Source: Rhodocyclaceae bacterium
GTDB lineage: Bacteria; Pseudomonadota; Gammaproteobacteria; Burkholderiales; Rhodocyclaceae
NCBI GenBank assembly: GCA_011391215.1
Contig: JAABQX010000037.1
Coordinates: forward strand, 1 to 62,832
DNA length: 62,832 nt
Direction: 5' to 3'
Below the pieces are notes generated by a model, which saw only the letters and a program-made list of their open reading frames with translations, was not told the DNA's origin and ran no database searches. Both the position numbers and the translations under genes were made by a program. The stretch's first letter is position 1. Each line of letters starts with the position of its first letter. Below, piece after piece: positions 14,347 to 22,730 of this stretch.

Positions 14347-14997
14347 TCAGCGTACGTCTATCTCGATCGGCGAAATGATGTTGGGGCTGGCGCCATCGAC
14401 CGGCCGGGTGAAGCGCGGCAGGGCCAGCTTCGCGGTACGCCAGCCGCGATGCACCACCACGCCCGCATAGGGGCCGTTGCCGGTGACCTTGCCCGATAGC
14501 CGGTAGCGGCCGGGGTCGGCGGCATCCACGGTGACGCGCTCGCCTTCCTTGCCTTCATGCACGGGGCTGATGTCGAAATATTCGCGGATCACCGCTGCAC
14601 AGCCCTGATGAACCACCCGTGTGGCGGCCGCCACCTGCGCGTCCGGGAAAGCGGTGATGTCCTCCATCAGGAAGTCGACGAAGCGGCCTTTCTCCTGCAA
14701 TTGGGCAAGCAGCACCAACGCGCCGCCGGCCTGGGCAGCTTCTTCCCGTGCGGCGACAACCTGAGGCGAAGGCGGCGGCGGTGTTGCGGGTTCAGGCACC
14801 GGCAGCGGGGCAGATTGCGTGGCGCCAGTGTCACGGCGGCGGCGCAACAGCGCATCCACTACCAGGTAGAGGGCGAGCGCCATGAAGATGACATCGCGGT
14901 AGGGTGCCAGGCCGGCCGGCAGCCATTCCGTTGCCAGGGGGAGTAAATAAAGTGCGCTCAGGACGAAGGCCGCCAGGGCGGCAAGCAGGGTTCCCAT
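14347..14997 (-). CDS. DUF2760-type membrane-anchored protein
   Basis: 216 residues. Two hydrophobic segments near the N-terminus (about residues 2 to 22 and 32 to 48) are followed by RRRR, a Pro-rich linker, and a soluble domain starting with a helix (LLAQLQEKGRFVDFLMEDI) and ending in a beta-rich region (GAVVHRGW-like, PIEIDVR). The pattern matches DUF2760 proteins that accompany paired Hsp70 genes. It is the first gene of that operon, 33 bp upstream of the DnaK-like gene. Function is unknown; membrane tethering of the chaperones is an inference. The ATG at 14997 gives the hydrophobic start; longer frames are not supported. Confidence 0.75.
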   Translation of the reverse strand: MGTLLAALAAFVLSALYLLPLATEWLPAGLAPYRDVIFMALALYLVVDALLRRRRDTGATQSAPLPVPEPATPPPPSPQVVAAREEAAQAGGALVLLAQLQEKGRFVDFLMEDITAFPDAQVAAATRVVHQGCAAVIREYFDISPVHEGKEGERVTVDAADPGRYRLSGKVTGNGPYAGVVVHRGWRTAKLALPRFTRPVDGASPNIISPIEIDVR

Positions 14998-15117
14998 GAT
15001 GGTTTTGTTCCGGAATAAGAAGAGGAGGCGGGCAGCAAAGCGGGCGCAAAGCTGGAGATCTCGCGGCGCGCATCGTATCATCACTACCAGTAGATCAAGC
15101 GCAAGGAGGGTTGGACC

Positions 15118-15672
15118 ATGAAACTTCGTTATCGCATTGTGGCACGTACATTGGCGGGTACCGCTCTGCTGCTCGGCGCGCTGTTGCCGGGCTCCGCTCA
15201 GGCTTTTATCGTCGATGGTTTTTGGAGCGGCATGAGCCCCCGGCAACTGGTTGCCACGGCCGCCGCTCATGGCCTGGTGGCACAACCGGGAGCGGCCGGT
15301 CAGTGGTTCATCGGCACGACCATCTCTTCCCCCCTGCAACCCCGATTACTAGGCGAATTCAGCTTCTGCGGCAACTATCTGGTGTCCTACACCCGCAACA
15401 TTCATTCCGACGCCGACTATGCCAATACGCTGGCGGCGATTTTCGCCACCTATGGCCCGCCACGCAAAATGAATTTCACTGGCGACATGGCCACCGGTTC
15501 GGCGGCCGGCGCCTTTCGCGCCAGTGGTGTAACCGAATGGCGCCAGGGTGGCGACCGCGTGCTCATGGAATCTGATTTCGACTGGCGCCTCTACCGGGGC
15601 GAGTTGCGGCGCGAGCAGCCCGCCAGCGTGAGGTACGAAACACGCAGCCCTTGTAGCAGCTTAGTTTTCTAA
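15118..15672 (+). CDS. Exported protein of unknown function
   Basis: 184 residues with a clear signal peptide (basic start, hydrophobic core, cleavage after GSAQA). The mature part begins FIVDGFWSGMSPRQLVATAA and has two Cys, in FSFCGNYLV and near the C-terminus, which may form a disulfide. The phrase FWSGMSPRQL recalls the small-lipoprotein habit of starting with a mutable GMS turn, but no family is recognised. A ribosome site AAGGAGGG precedes the ATG. It diverges from the DUF2760 operon. Confidence 0.7.
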   Translation: MKLRYRIVARTLAGTALLLGALLPGSAQAFIVDGFWSGMSPRQLVATAAAHGLVAQPGAAGQWFIGTTISSPLQPRLLGEFSFCGNYLVSYTRNIHSDADYANTLAAIFATYGPPRKMNFTGDMATGSAAGAFRASGVTEWRQGGDRVLMESDFDWRLYRGELRREQPASVRYETRSPCSSLVF

Positions 15673-15720
15673 GTGCTGGCGGATGCGCTCTTCCAGAAGC
15701 TGGCGGCGCGGCGTTGCAAA

Positions 15721-16299
15721 TCAACTCTCCCGCAGCACCCGCGCCCAGTCGATGACCACCTGCGGCAGAATCGTCGCCGCTGTCGTGCCGACCAGTTCAT
15801 GTACCGCCGGCTTGCCGTAGGCACCGTTTTGCAGCAGATAGATGGTAACGACGTTATCCACCGGATGCACCAGCCAGAATTCGAGCACGCCGACCCGCTC
15901 GTAGAGTGCCCGCTTGACGATCTGGTCGTAGCTGACGGTGCGCGGTGAGAGCACCTCGATGACCCAGTCCGGTGCGCCGCGACAGCCGCGTTCATCCAGC
16001 TTGGTTTTATCGCAGATCACGCTGATGTCGGGTTGTACTACGGTATCGACCAGGTCGTCCGCTTCACTGGCGCGTGGCAGGCGCACGTCGAACGGTGCGA
16101 TGTAGGGGCGGCAGGGCACGCCTTCCAGGGCATCGGCGATTTGTCTGAAGATTTCCCCGGTCACCTCCTGATGCCGCCGTACCGGCGCCGGCCCCATGGC
16201 ATAGGCGAATCCGTCGATCAACTCGTAATGCATCTCGTCCGGCCAGGTGAGGTAGTTGGCGTAGGTGTGCAGCTCCAGATCGCGTTGTGGCAGTGCCAT
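15721..16299 (-). CDS. Uma2-family (DUF820) PD-(D/E)XK-fold protein
   Basis: 192 residues. It has the Uma2 pattern: YELIDG near the N-terminus, then VVQPDISVICD and APDWVIEVLSP, which supply the Asp and Glu of the restriction-like fold, then VGVLEFWLVHPVDNVVTIYLL. These proteins are predicted nucleases often spread by transfer; their role is unknown. The expected Lys after the Glu motif is replaced by Ser-Pro, as is common in the family. It stands alone, tail to tail with the exported protein. Confidence 0.85.
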   Translation of the reverse strand: MALPQRDLELHTYANYLTWPDEMHYELIDGFAYAMGPAPVRRHQEVTGEIFRQIADALEGVPCRPYIAPFDVRLPRASEADDLVDTVVQPDISVICDKTKLDERGCRGAPDWVIEVLSPRTVSYDQIVKRALYERVGVLEFWLVHPVDNVVTIYLLQNGAYGKPAVHELVGTTAATILPQVVIDWARVLRES

Positions 16300-16374
16300 G
16301 GAATTTCTCCGGCGAAGTCAGAACGTCATCTTAGCGCAAGACCCACAGCCGGAACCGCCAAAGCCAGCAGCAGC

Positions 16375-16398
16375 AAAAGTCGGCGCTGGCGGGACGGC
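16375..16398 (+). repeat. 24-bp dispersed repeat, copy 3 (perfect)
   Basis: Exact match to the consensus in the AAAAGTCGG orientation. It lies in the Uma2/SNF2 gap, 42 bp before the SNF2 ATG. It is one of the two intergenic copies that do not follow a stop codon read in the same direction. Confidence 0.95.
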
Positions 16399-16440
16399 GG
16401 TGCAGCAAAGGATTTGCTGTGTCTGGTTTAATGTTGCCCC

Positions 16441-19137
16441 ATGTCAGGTCTTGCCGATGCTCGCCAGGTCCCTCTTTCACTTCTGCTGACGCCGCAGGGC
16501 CACCTGCGCCTGGTGCCTGATGCGGATGCGCCGCCCTTGGCGGCTGACCTCAGGGAGCGCCTAACCGCCAGCTTCGGACGCGGCTCAGGGAATGGCCTAC
16601 TGCATCTGGGGGCTTCGGCCGTCGGTGTCGCCCTACCCCCCGTCATGGGGTGGTGGCGTGATTTTGCTGCACGATATGTCACCGCCTTGTGCGCTACGCC
16701 GCCAGACGGAGAGATTGCCGTCGCTCTGCCGGACACCCTTACGCTGGAAATTCTGGTCGCAGACGCTCCGCCGATGACTGGCGCGGAATACCTGACTGCA
16801 GAAAGTCTCGGCACCCTGTGGGGGGAACTCGACGTTGCCCTGCGTGCAGAACTCGTTATCGCCAAGCTCGGTCTGCAGGATTTTCTCAAGGCGCGGCATC
16901 CGGCCTGGCATCTGGTCGGGCGCGTGCATTTCAACCTGGCAGAGAACCGCAAGGACCCCGAAGCGCCCTTCGCCTTTCTTGCCACCTATACTTCAAGCTT
17001 GTCGGCGCATGGCAAGGCACGGCACCAGCCGCTGTCGCAGGCCTTGGTCGAGTTTTCCACGGGCAGGCACAAAGCGCAGTTGCTCTCCCTGTTGCTGCCG
17101 GTGCAACGCGCGGCGGAGCAGTGCGTCTGGCTGCGCGAGATGATCAGCGCCGGCGAAATCTATCATCCGCTGCGCTGGACGCCGGTCGAGGCCTGGCAAT
17201 TCCTGACCGACTTGCCTCATCTTGAAGCCGCTGGCATTGTCGTGCGTATGCCGGGTACCTGGCATACGGGGCGACCGGCCCGGCCGCGCATCGAAGCCAG
17301 CGTGGGCGCGCGGCCACCCTCGCTGCTGGGTAAGGATGCGCTGCTCGACTTTCACATGGCGCTGACACTCGATGGCGAACGACTCGATGCCGCCGAGATT
17401 GAAGCTCTGCTGGCCGGCGGCGATGGTCTGCAGATGTTGCGTGGCCGCTGGGTCGAGATCGACAAGAAGCGGCTCGCGCGGCTTCTGGAACGCTTCCAGT
17501 CCATCGAAGAGGCTACTGCCGCAAGTGGAATGCCGCTTGCCGAAGCGATGCGCCTGGTCGCCGGGGCAACGCTCGATACACCGGATGATCCTGCTGATGC
17601 CGACTGGTCGGTGCTGACGGCCGGCCCCTGGCTGGCGGAAACCCTGCACGGACTGCGCCAACCGGAAGGCCTGGCAAAAGTACATCCCGGACCGGAACTC
17701 AAAGCCAGCCTGCGCCCTTATCAAGAGGCGGGCGTGCGCTGGCTGTATCTGCTCACCCGGCTGGGGCTGGGCGCATGCCTCGCCGACGACATGGGCTTGG
17801 GCAAGACGATCCAGGTGCTTGCCTTGCTGCTGGTACTTAAACGTGAGCAGCAGGGCGCCCGCACCAGCCTGCTGGTGGCGCCTGCTTCGCTGCTGGCGAA
17901 TTGGGTCGCCGAGGCAGAACGTTTCGCCCCCGGCTTGCGCCTGTTGATCGTGCATCCTTCCGCCATGCCTGCTGCCGATTTGCGCGCGCTGGATGACAAC
18001 ACTTTTGCGGGCATCGATCTGGTCATCACCACTTACGGTTCCCTGTTGCGCCTGCCGGTGCTGGAGAACACCCATTGGCGCATCGTGGTGATCGATGAGG
18101 CACAGGCTATCAAGAATCCCGGCGCAAAACAGACACGGCAGGTGAAGAAGCTCAAGGCTGACACGCGCATTGCGCTCACCGGCACGCCCGTGGAAAACCG
18201 CCTTTCCGATCTCTGGTCGATCTTCGATTTCACCCATCCCGGCCTGCTGGGAAGCGGCAAGGTGTTTGCCGACTTCACCAAGCGGTTGGCCAGCGCCGAG
18301 CACTTCGGCCCGCTACGGAACCTGGTACGGCCCTACATCCTGCGTCGCCTAAAAACTGACAAGCGGGTTATCGCCGATCTGCCGGACAAGACCGAGGTGA
18401 ATGCCTGGTGTCACCTGAGTTCAGCCCAAACCGCACTCTACCAACGCGCGGTGAAGGATCTCTCCGCCGCACTCGAGGATGCCGAAGGAATCGGTAGAAA
18501 AGGCGTCGTGTTCTCCTACCTGATGCGTTTCAAACAGATCTGCAACCACCCCTCGCAATGGCTGGGCGATGCGGCCTGGGCTGCTGCGGACAGCGGCAAG
18601 TTCGCACGCCTGCGCGAACTTGCCGAGGTCATCGCCGCCAAGCAGGAGAAGTTGCTGGTGTTCACCCAGTTTCGCGAGACCACCGAGCCGCTGGCGGCGT
18701 TTCTGGGCTCCATTTTCGGTCGCTCCGGCCTGGTGCTGCACGGTGGCACGCCGGTCGCCAAACGTCGCGAGCTGGTCAAACGTTTCCAGGAAGACGAGCT
18801 GACACCGTTTTTTGTCCTCTCACTCAAGGCGGGCGGTGCGGGGCTCAATCTCACCGCCGCGTCGCATGTGATCCACTTCGACCGCTGGTGGAACCCTGCC
18901 GTGGAGAACCAGGCCACCGACCGGGCTTTCCGTATCGGCCAAAAGAAGAACGTGCTGGTGCATAAATTTGTTTGCCGTGGCACCATCGAAGACCGCATCG
19001 ACCAGCTGATCGAATCGAAACGGCAACTGGTAAATGATGTGCTGGAAGGTGGCGCAGAACTGCAACTTACTGAATTGAGCGACCGCGAGTTGCTCGATCT
19101 GGTGAAACTCGACATTCATGCAGCGCAAGAAAGCTGA
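16441..19137 (+). CDS. SNF2-family DEAD/H helicase (HepA/RapA-like)
   Basis: 898 residues. After a 420-residue N-terminal region typical of bacterial SNF2 proteins, the helicase core begins with LRPYQEAGVRWL, Walker A ADDMGLGKTIQ (about residue 449), the Walker B variant VIDEAQAIKNPG (about 551) and LTGTPVENRLSDLW. The second RecA lobe carries SLKAGGAGLNLTAAS and DRAFRIGQKKNV. Such proteins translocate on double-stranded DNA; the target is unknown. It is followed 18 bp later by a SWIM zinc-finger gene, a standard partner. Confidence 0.93.
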   Translation: MSGLADARQVPLSLLLTPQGHLRLVPDADAPPLAADLRERLTASFGRGSGNGLLHLGASAVGVALPPVMGWWRDFAARYVTALCATPPDGEIAVALPDTLTLEILVADAPPMTGAEYLTAESLGTLWGELDVALRAELVIAKLGLQDFLKARHPAWHLVGRVHFNLAENRKDPEAPFAFLATYTSSLSAHGKARHQPLSQALVEFSTGRHKAQLLSLLLPVQRAAEQCVWLREMISAGEIYHPLRWTPVEAWQFLTDLPHLEAAGIVVRMPGTWHTGRPARPRIEASVGARPPSLLGKDALLDFHMALTLDGERLDAAEIEALLAGGDGLQMLRGRWVEIDKKRLARLLERFQSIEEATAASGMPLAEAMRLVAGATLDTPDDPADADWSVLTAGPWLAETLHGLRQPEGLAKVHPGPELKASLRPYQEAGVRWLYLLTRLGLGACLADDMGLGKTIQVLALLLVLKREQQGARTSLLVAPASLLANWVAEAERFAPGLRLLIVHPSAMPAADLRALDDNTFAGIDLVITTYGSLLRLPVLENTHWRIVVIDEAQAIKNPGAKQTRQVKKLKADTRIALTGTPVENRLSDLWSIFDFTHPGLLGSGKVFADFTKRLASAEHFGPLRNLVRPYILRRLKTDKRVIADLPDKTEVNAWCHLSSAQTALYQRAVKDLSAALEDAEGIGRKGVVFSYLMRFKQICNHPSQWLGDAAWAAADSGKFARLRELAEVIAAKQEKLLVFTQFRETTEPLAAFLGSIFGRSGLVLHGGTPVAKRRELVKRFQEDELTPFFVLSLKAGGAGLNLTAASHVIHFDRWWNPAVENQATDRAFRIGQKKNVLVHKFVCRGTIEDRIDQLIESKRQLVNDVLEGGAELQLTELSDRELLDLVKLDIHAAQES

Positions 19138-19155
19138 GAGTTAGAAAGGGATGCA

Positions 19156-20094
19156 ATGAGCTATTTCGGCTGGAAACCTTATGTGCCGGTTGCCAAGCGG
19201 CGCGAAAAGGCCGAGAAGGCCGCCGCCAAGATGAAAAAGGCCGGCAAGGAACTCTCGCCCATTCCTGCCTATCGTGGCGCCATCGCCAAGACTTTCTGGG
19301 GCAAATCCTGGTGTGACAACCTCGAACGCTACAGCGACTTCGCCAACCGCCTGCCGCGCGGGCGCACCTATGTTCGCAATGGTGCGGTGATTGACCTACG
19401 GATTGCTGAAGGTGAGGTGCATGCGCTGGTGATGGGGTCCAGCCTGTATCAAGTGACGGTCAGCGTTGCGGCCGTTCCCGAAAAGCATTGGCACGCCGTT
19501 AGCGCGGATTGTGCCGGATCGATCGATTCACTGGTGGCGTTGTTACAAGGTAAGCTCTCGAAAGCGGTGATGGAACGCATCTGCATCCCGCAGACCGGCC
19601 TGTTCCCGGCGCCCAGGGAGATCAACTTCACGTGCAATTGCCCGGACTGGGCTTCCATTTGCAAGCATGTTGCCGCTGTCCTCTATGGCGTGGGCGCCCG
19701 TCTCGATGCTCAGCCGGAACTGATGTTCGCCTTGCGTCGGGTCGATGCTGCGGATCTGGTGAAGCAGGCTGGCGCAGGTTTGCCCAAGGCGACTAAGAAG
19801 CCATCCAACGCAAAAGTGCTCAACGTTACCGCCTTGGCCGATGTGTTCGGCATCGAGATGGAGGAAGTTCCCCCTCCGGTCAGATCTGCACCGAAGAAGG
19901 CAGGGGCAATGAAAGACGCACCGAAGAAAAAAGCCAAACCCACGGTTGCTGCCAAATCTGTTACGGCGAAAAAAGCGTTGGTAAAAAAGGCTGTACCCGT
20001 CCAGAAACCAGCAACAACGAAGAAGATGCCGGCGACGACAAAAACACCGGCCAGTCCGGTGGTGCGCCGACGTCGCAGCACCGAGAATGTTTAG
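19156..20094 (+). CDS. SWIM zinc-finger protein
   Basis: 312 residues. The start WGKSWCDNLERYSDFANRLP and the SWIM motif CNCPDWASICKHVAAVLYG (C-x-C-x6-C-x-H, about residues 158 to 169) identify the family that accompanies SNF2 helicases. The last 70 residues are very rich in Lys, Ala and Pro, a histone-H1-like tail likely to bind DNA non-specifically. It is probably co-transcribed with the helicase 18 bp upstream. Functional partner of the helicase is an inference from conserved pairing. Confidence 0.9.
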   Translation: MSYFGWKPYVPVAKRREKAEKAAAKMKKAGKELSPIPAYRGAIAKTFWGKSWCDNLERYSDFANRLPRGRTYVRNGAVIDLRIAEGEVHALVMGSSLYQVTVSVAAVPEKHWHAVSADCAGSIDSLVALLQGKLSKAVMERICIPQTGLFPAPREINFTCNCPDWASICKHVAAVLYGVGARLDAQPELMFALRRVDAADLVKQAGAGLPKATKKPSNAKVLNVTALADVFGIEMEEVPPPVRSAPKKAGAMKDAPKKKAKPTVAAKSVTAKKALVKKAVPVQKPATTKKMPATTKTPASPVVRRRRSTENV

Positions 20095-20141
20095 CGTCCG
20101 GTTTTTCGTACTGAGGAGGTGGGCCGGGCATTCTGCCTTGC

Positions 20142-20155
20142 CTGACCTTCATCAA
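20142..20155 (+). promoter_or_regulatory. Possible FNR/Dnr box before nnrS
   Basis: CTGAC-CTTC-ATCAA: right half perfect, left half with two changes from TTGAT. It is centred about 87 bp before the nnrS ATG. NnrS genes are normally controlled by NO-responsive Crp/Fnr proteins, which supports the call. Confidence 0.5.
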
Positions 20156-20234
20156 GGACGAGTCGGCCCGCGTATGCCAAACTTTGTCTGATGAGCTTCC
20201 TTTTCCAAATCCGCTGGCGCTTGGCGTGCCACCC

Positions 20235-21389
20235 ATGAAACACCCCCTCTGGCTGATCGGTTTCCGCCCCTTCTTCGCCCTCGGCTGCCTCGCCGGTCTG
20301 AGCCTGCCACTGTGGTGGGTGCTCGTCTATACGGGCGCCGTCCCGCCAGCGCCGACTTTTGTCGCGGCGCCCCTGCAATGGCATGCCCACGAGATGTTCT
20401 ACGGCTTCGGCTGGGCGGTGCTGGGTGGTTTTCTGCTCACTGCGACGAAAAACTGGGTGGGCGTGCGCGGCTGGCATGGTGTCTCGTTGATGCTGCTCGC
20501 CGTCGCCTGGCTGTTCGATCGCCTCGCCATGAGCTTCGGTGCCGGCTGGCCACCGGCGCTGTTCTGGCTTGCTTCGGGGCTCTTCCAGGTGGCCATCGTC
20601 GGCATGTTGCTGCATACCTTGTTGCAGCAACGCCTGCGCGGCAGCGGCAGCGACAACTATTATTTCTGGATCATCCTGCCGCTTTTCCTGCCGGCCAAAT
20701 ATCTGATCGTGCAGGGCGACTATTTCATCCTCGGCTGGAGCATGACGCTCGCGCTGTTCCGCACAGCCTTCCTCATCATGCTGGAACGCACGCAGGTGCA
20801 GTTCATGCGCGGCGCTTTCCGGGTCGAGATCCTGCGCAATCCACCTCTCGATCACGCCATCAAGATTCTGGCCCTTGCGCTGGTCTTCGGCCAATGGTTG
20901 CCGCCTGCTCTTACCGGGATACTCGAATTCGCTCTGGCGCTCTTGCTGCTGGTGCGCTTTGCTTACTGGCATCCGCGCAAGGCGCTGTCGCGGCTGGACA
21001 TCGGCATCATGTATCTGGGCTACCTGGCCATCGTTGCGCAACTCGTCATCGACGGCATCGGCCAGTTCATCGACCTGGCCTGGGTCGGCAGCGTATCCGT
21101 ACATGTCTTCACTCTCGGCGTGATGGGACTGGTGCTGCCGGCCATGATCGTCCGTATTTCCAAGGGTCACACCGGGCGCAATGTCGTTTTCGAGCGTGCC
21201 GACAAGCTTGCTTTGTGGATCTTGCTGGCGGGCTTCCTTGCCCGCGTGGTCGCCCCGCAACTCTATCCTGTCGGCTACATGATGTGGCTGCATCTGGCGG
21301 CGACCTGCTGGCTGCTCGCCTTCGGCACGCTCGCCTGGCGTTATCTGCCTTTCCTGTTCGCACCACGCGTGGACGGCAAAGAGCACTAA
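20235..21389 (+). CDS. nnrS: NnrS family heme- and copper-containing membrane protein
   Basis: 384 residues with about 12 membrane segments. The start MKHPLWLIGFRPFFALG and the HAHEM motif after the first loop are NnrS hallmarks. NnrS is induced by NO in denitrifiers and protects against nitrosative stress. The ATG at 20235 is chosen over an upstream TTG because the family begins here. The first periplasmic loop contains VPPAPTFVAAP, encoded by a perfect copy of the 24-bp repeat (20337 to 20360). The stop codon runs into another copy. A possible FNR/Dnr box lies upstream. Confidence 0.93.
   Translation: MKHPLWLIGFRPFFALGCLAGLSLPLWWVLVYTGAVPPAPTFVAAPLQWHAHEMFYGFGWAVLGGFLLTATKNWVGVRGWHGVSLMLLAVAWLFDRLAMSFGAGWPPALFWLASGLFQVAIVGMLLHTLLQQRLRGSGSDNYYFWIILPLFLPAKYLIVQGDYFILGWSMTLALFRTAFLIMLERTQVQFMRGAFRVEILRNPPLDHAIKILALALVFGQWLPPALTGILEFALALLLLVRFAYWHPRKALSRLDIGIMYLGYLAIVAQLVIDGIGQFIDLAWVGSVSVHVFTLGVMGLVLPAMIVRISKGHTGRNVVFERADKLALWILLAGFLARVVAPQLYPVGYMMWLHLAATCWLLAFGTLAWRYLPFLFAPRVDGKEH
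20337..20360 (-). repeat. 24-bp dispersed repeat, copy 4 (perfect, inside nnrS)
   Basis: Exact consensus within the nnrS coding sequence, in frame, encoding AVPPAPTF in the first periplasmic loop just before the conserved HAHEM motif. Strand is given for the AAAAGTCGG reading. Confidence 0.95.
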
Positions 21390-21411
21390 AAGTCGGCGCT
21401 GGCGGGACGGC
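21388..21411 (+). repeat. 24-bp dispersed repeat, copy 5 (perfect, on nnrS stop)
   Basis: Exact consensus. Its first two A residues are the last two of the nnrS TAA stop codon, and it reads in the direction of nnrS. Confidence 0.95.
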
Positions 21412-21625
21412 AGCGCCAGAAATCTAGGCGGCGGTCACGACAATGACTTCCGGGTCGTTGGCGTGTTCCAGCAGCAGTTTGCGCACGCATTCTTGCCAGC
21501 CTAAAACGTTACAGATTGATTGCGGTCAAGAAATACGCTGCCCAGACATGGCAGCATCTATGGCTAAGTTTGTTCGGGCTCATCTGCGAGCTTGAGCGGT
21601 TCATTATCCCTACAGGAGAACGACT
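21412..21625. other. Gap between nnrS and the ferredoxin operon
   Basis: 214 bases holding the FNR/Dnr box at 21516. On the minus strand the stretch 21425 to about 21510 could encode the end of a lost protein (DPEVIVVTAA then stop) but has no start codon, so it may be a gene remnant. Confidence 0.4.
21516..21529 (+). promoter_or_regulatory. FNR/Dnr box before the ferredoxin/NrfD operon
   Basis: TTGAT-TGCG-GTCAA, one change from TTGAT-N4-ATCAA. It is about 100 bp before the GTG start of the ferredoxin gene and no other gene starts nearby, so it should control this operon. Confidence 0.65.
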
Positions 21626-22720
21626 GTGGCCATCAACGAGAAAACCTCTGCCGATCCGGTCAGGCAGTCCGCACCCGCATGCCCGGCGCAACCGGCATCG
21701 GCGGACCCTTCCCAGGCAGTTTTGAAAACAACGCGTCGTGATTTTCTCAAGGCGGGCGGCATGCTCAGCATGTCGTCGCTGATGGGTACGGCGGCGCTGA
21801 TGGCCCAGTCCGACGATGCCCATGCGGCCATCGAGTGGGCCGAGCACTTCCAGAAAAACTATCGTCTGATGACTGCGGAAGAAAAGGCTGAGGCCAAGGC
21901 GCGGCTCGAGCGGCGCTATTCCGGCGAATACGGCAAGGAGGTGACGGTCGATACCACCGAAGCACAGCCGGGCGTGCTGATGGGCTATGCCCTCAACATC
22001 CGCAAGTGCATCGGCTGCCGGCGCTGCGTGCATGCCTGCGTTGCCGAGAACAACCAGTCGCGCGGCAAGGATCGCCCCGGCGAAAAGATCGAGTGGATCC
22101 AGGTGTTGCGCATGGAGCGTGGCAAATTCGAGCAGGAAAAGATGAATCATGGCTACCCGGAAGGGCTGGGCATTCAGGTTGGCGGCAACGCCTACACCCC
22201 GGCCGGCCAGGTGCTTGAGGGCCAGTACCACTACAACCCCGAGAAAGTGCCGGAGGAGGATGCCACCTACATGCCGATCGCCTGCATGCAGTGCGAAAAG
22301 CCGCCCTGCGTCAAGGTCTGCCCGGTGCGCACCACTTACCGCGAGCCGGATGGCGTGGTTGTCATCGACTACAACTGGTGCATCGGCTGCCGCATGTGCA
22401 TGGGCGCCTGCCCCTACTGGGCGCGCCGTCTCAATGTCACCAACCCGGTTCTGCCCAAGGAAGAAATGAACCCGGTAACGCACTACCTGGGCAACCGGCC
22501 GCGTATGCGCGGCGTCGTCGAGAAGTGCCACTGGTGCCTGCAGCGCAGCCGCCACGGCCGCTACCCGGCCTGCGTCGAGGTCTGCCCGGTGGGTGCCCGC
22601 AAGTTCGGCAACCTGCTCGATCCGGAAAGCGAAGTGAGCAAGATCCTGGCGCGGAAGAATGTGTTCCGCCTCAAGGCCGAGCTCAATACCTTCCCGAAAT
22701 TCTTCTACTTCTACGATTGA
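21626..22720 (+). CDS. Tat-exported ferredoxin-like subunit with four [4Fe-4S] clusters
   Basis: 364 residues. After a 30-residue leader comes the Tat motif TTRRDFLKAGG and a hydrophobic stretch ending in DDAHA. The mature part has four Cys sets, visible as CIGCRRCVHAC, CMQCEKPPCVKVCP, CIGCRMCMGACPYW and CHWCLQ...CVEVCP. This is the PsrB/TtrB/DsrO type of periplasmic electron-transfer subunit. Here no molybdopterin catalytic subunit is adjacent; instead an NrfD-like protein and a multiheme cytochrome follow, as in DsrJOP-type modules. A GTG start with ACAGGAGAA before it is chosen. Preceded by an FNR/Dnr box. Confidence 0.9.
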   Translation: MAINEKTSADPVRQSAPACPAQPASADPSQAVLKTTRRDFLKAGGMLSMSSLMGTAALMAQSDDAHAAIEWAEHFQKNYRLMTAEEKAEAKARLERRYSGEYGKEVTVDTTEAQPGVLMGYALNIRKCIGCRRCVHACVAENNQSRGKDRPGEKIEWIQVLRMERGKFEQEKMNHGYPEGLGIQVGGNAYTPAGQVLEGQYHYNPEKVPEEDATYMPIACMQCEKPPCVKVCPVRTTYREPDGVVVIDYNWCIGCRMCMGACPYWARRLNVTNPVLPKEEMNPVTHYLGNRPRMRGVVEKCHWCLQRSRHGRYPACVEVCPVGARKFGNLLDPESEVSKILARKNVFRLKAELNTFPKFFYFYD

Positions 22721-22730
22721 GGAGCCGGCC

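Noticed and set aside
21425-21510. Minus-strand stretch ending DPEVIVVTAA then stop
   Set aside because: It has no start codon and a stop just upstream in frame; at most a gene remnant, too short to name.
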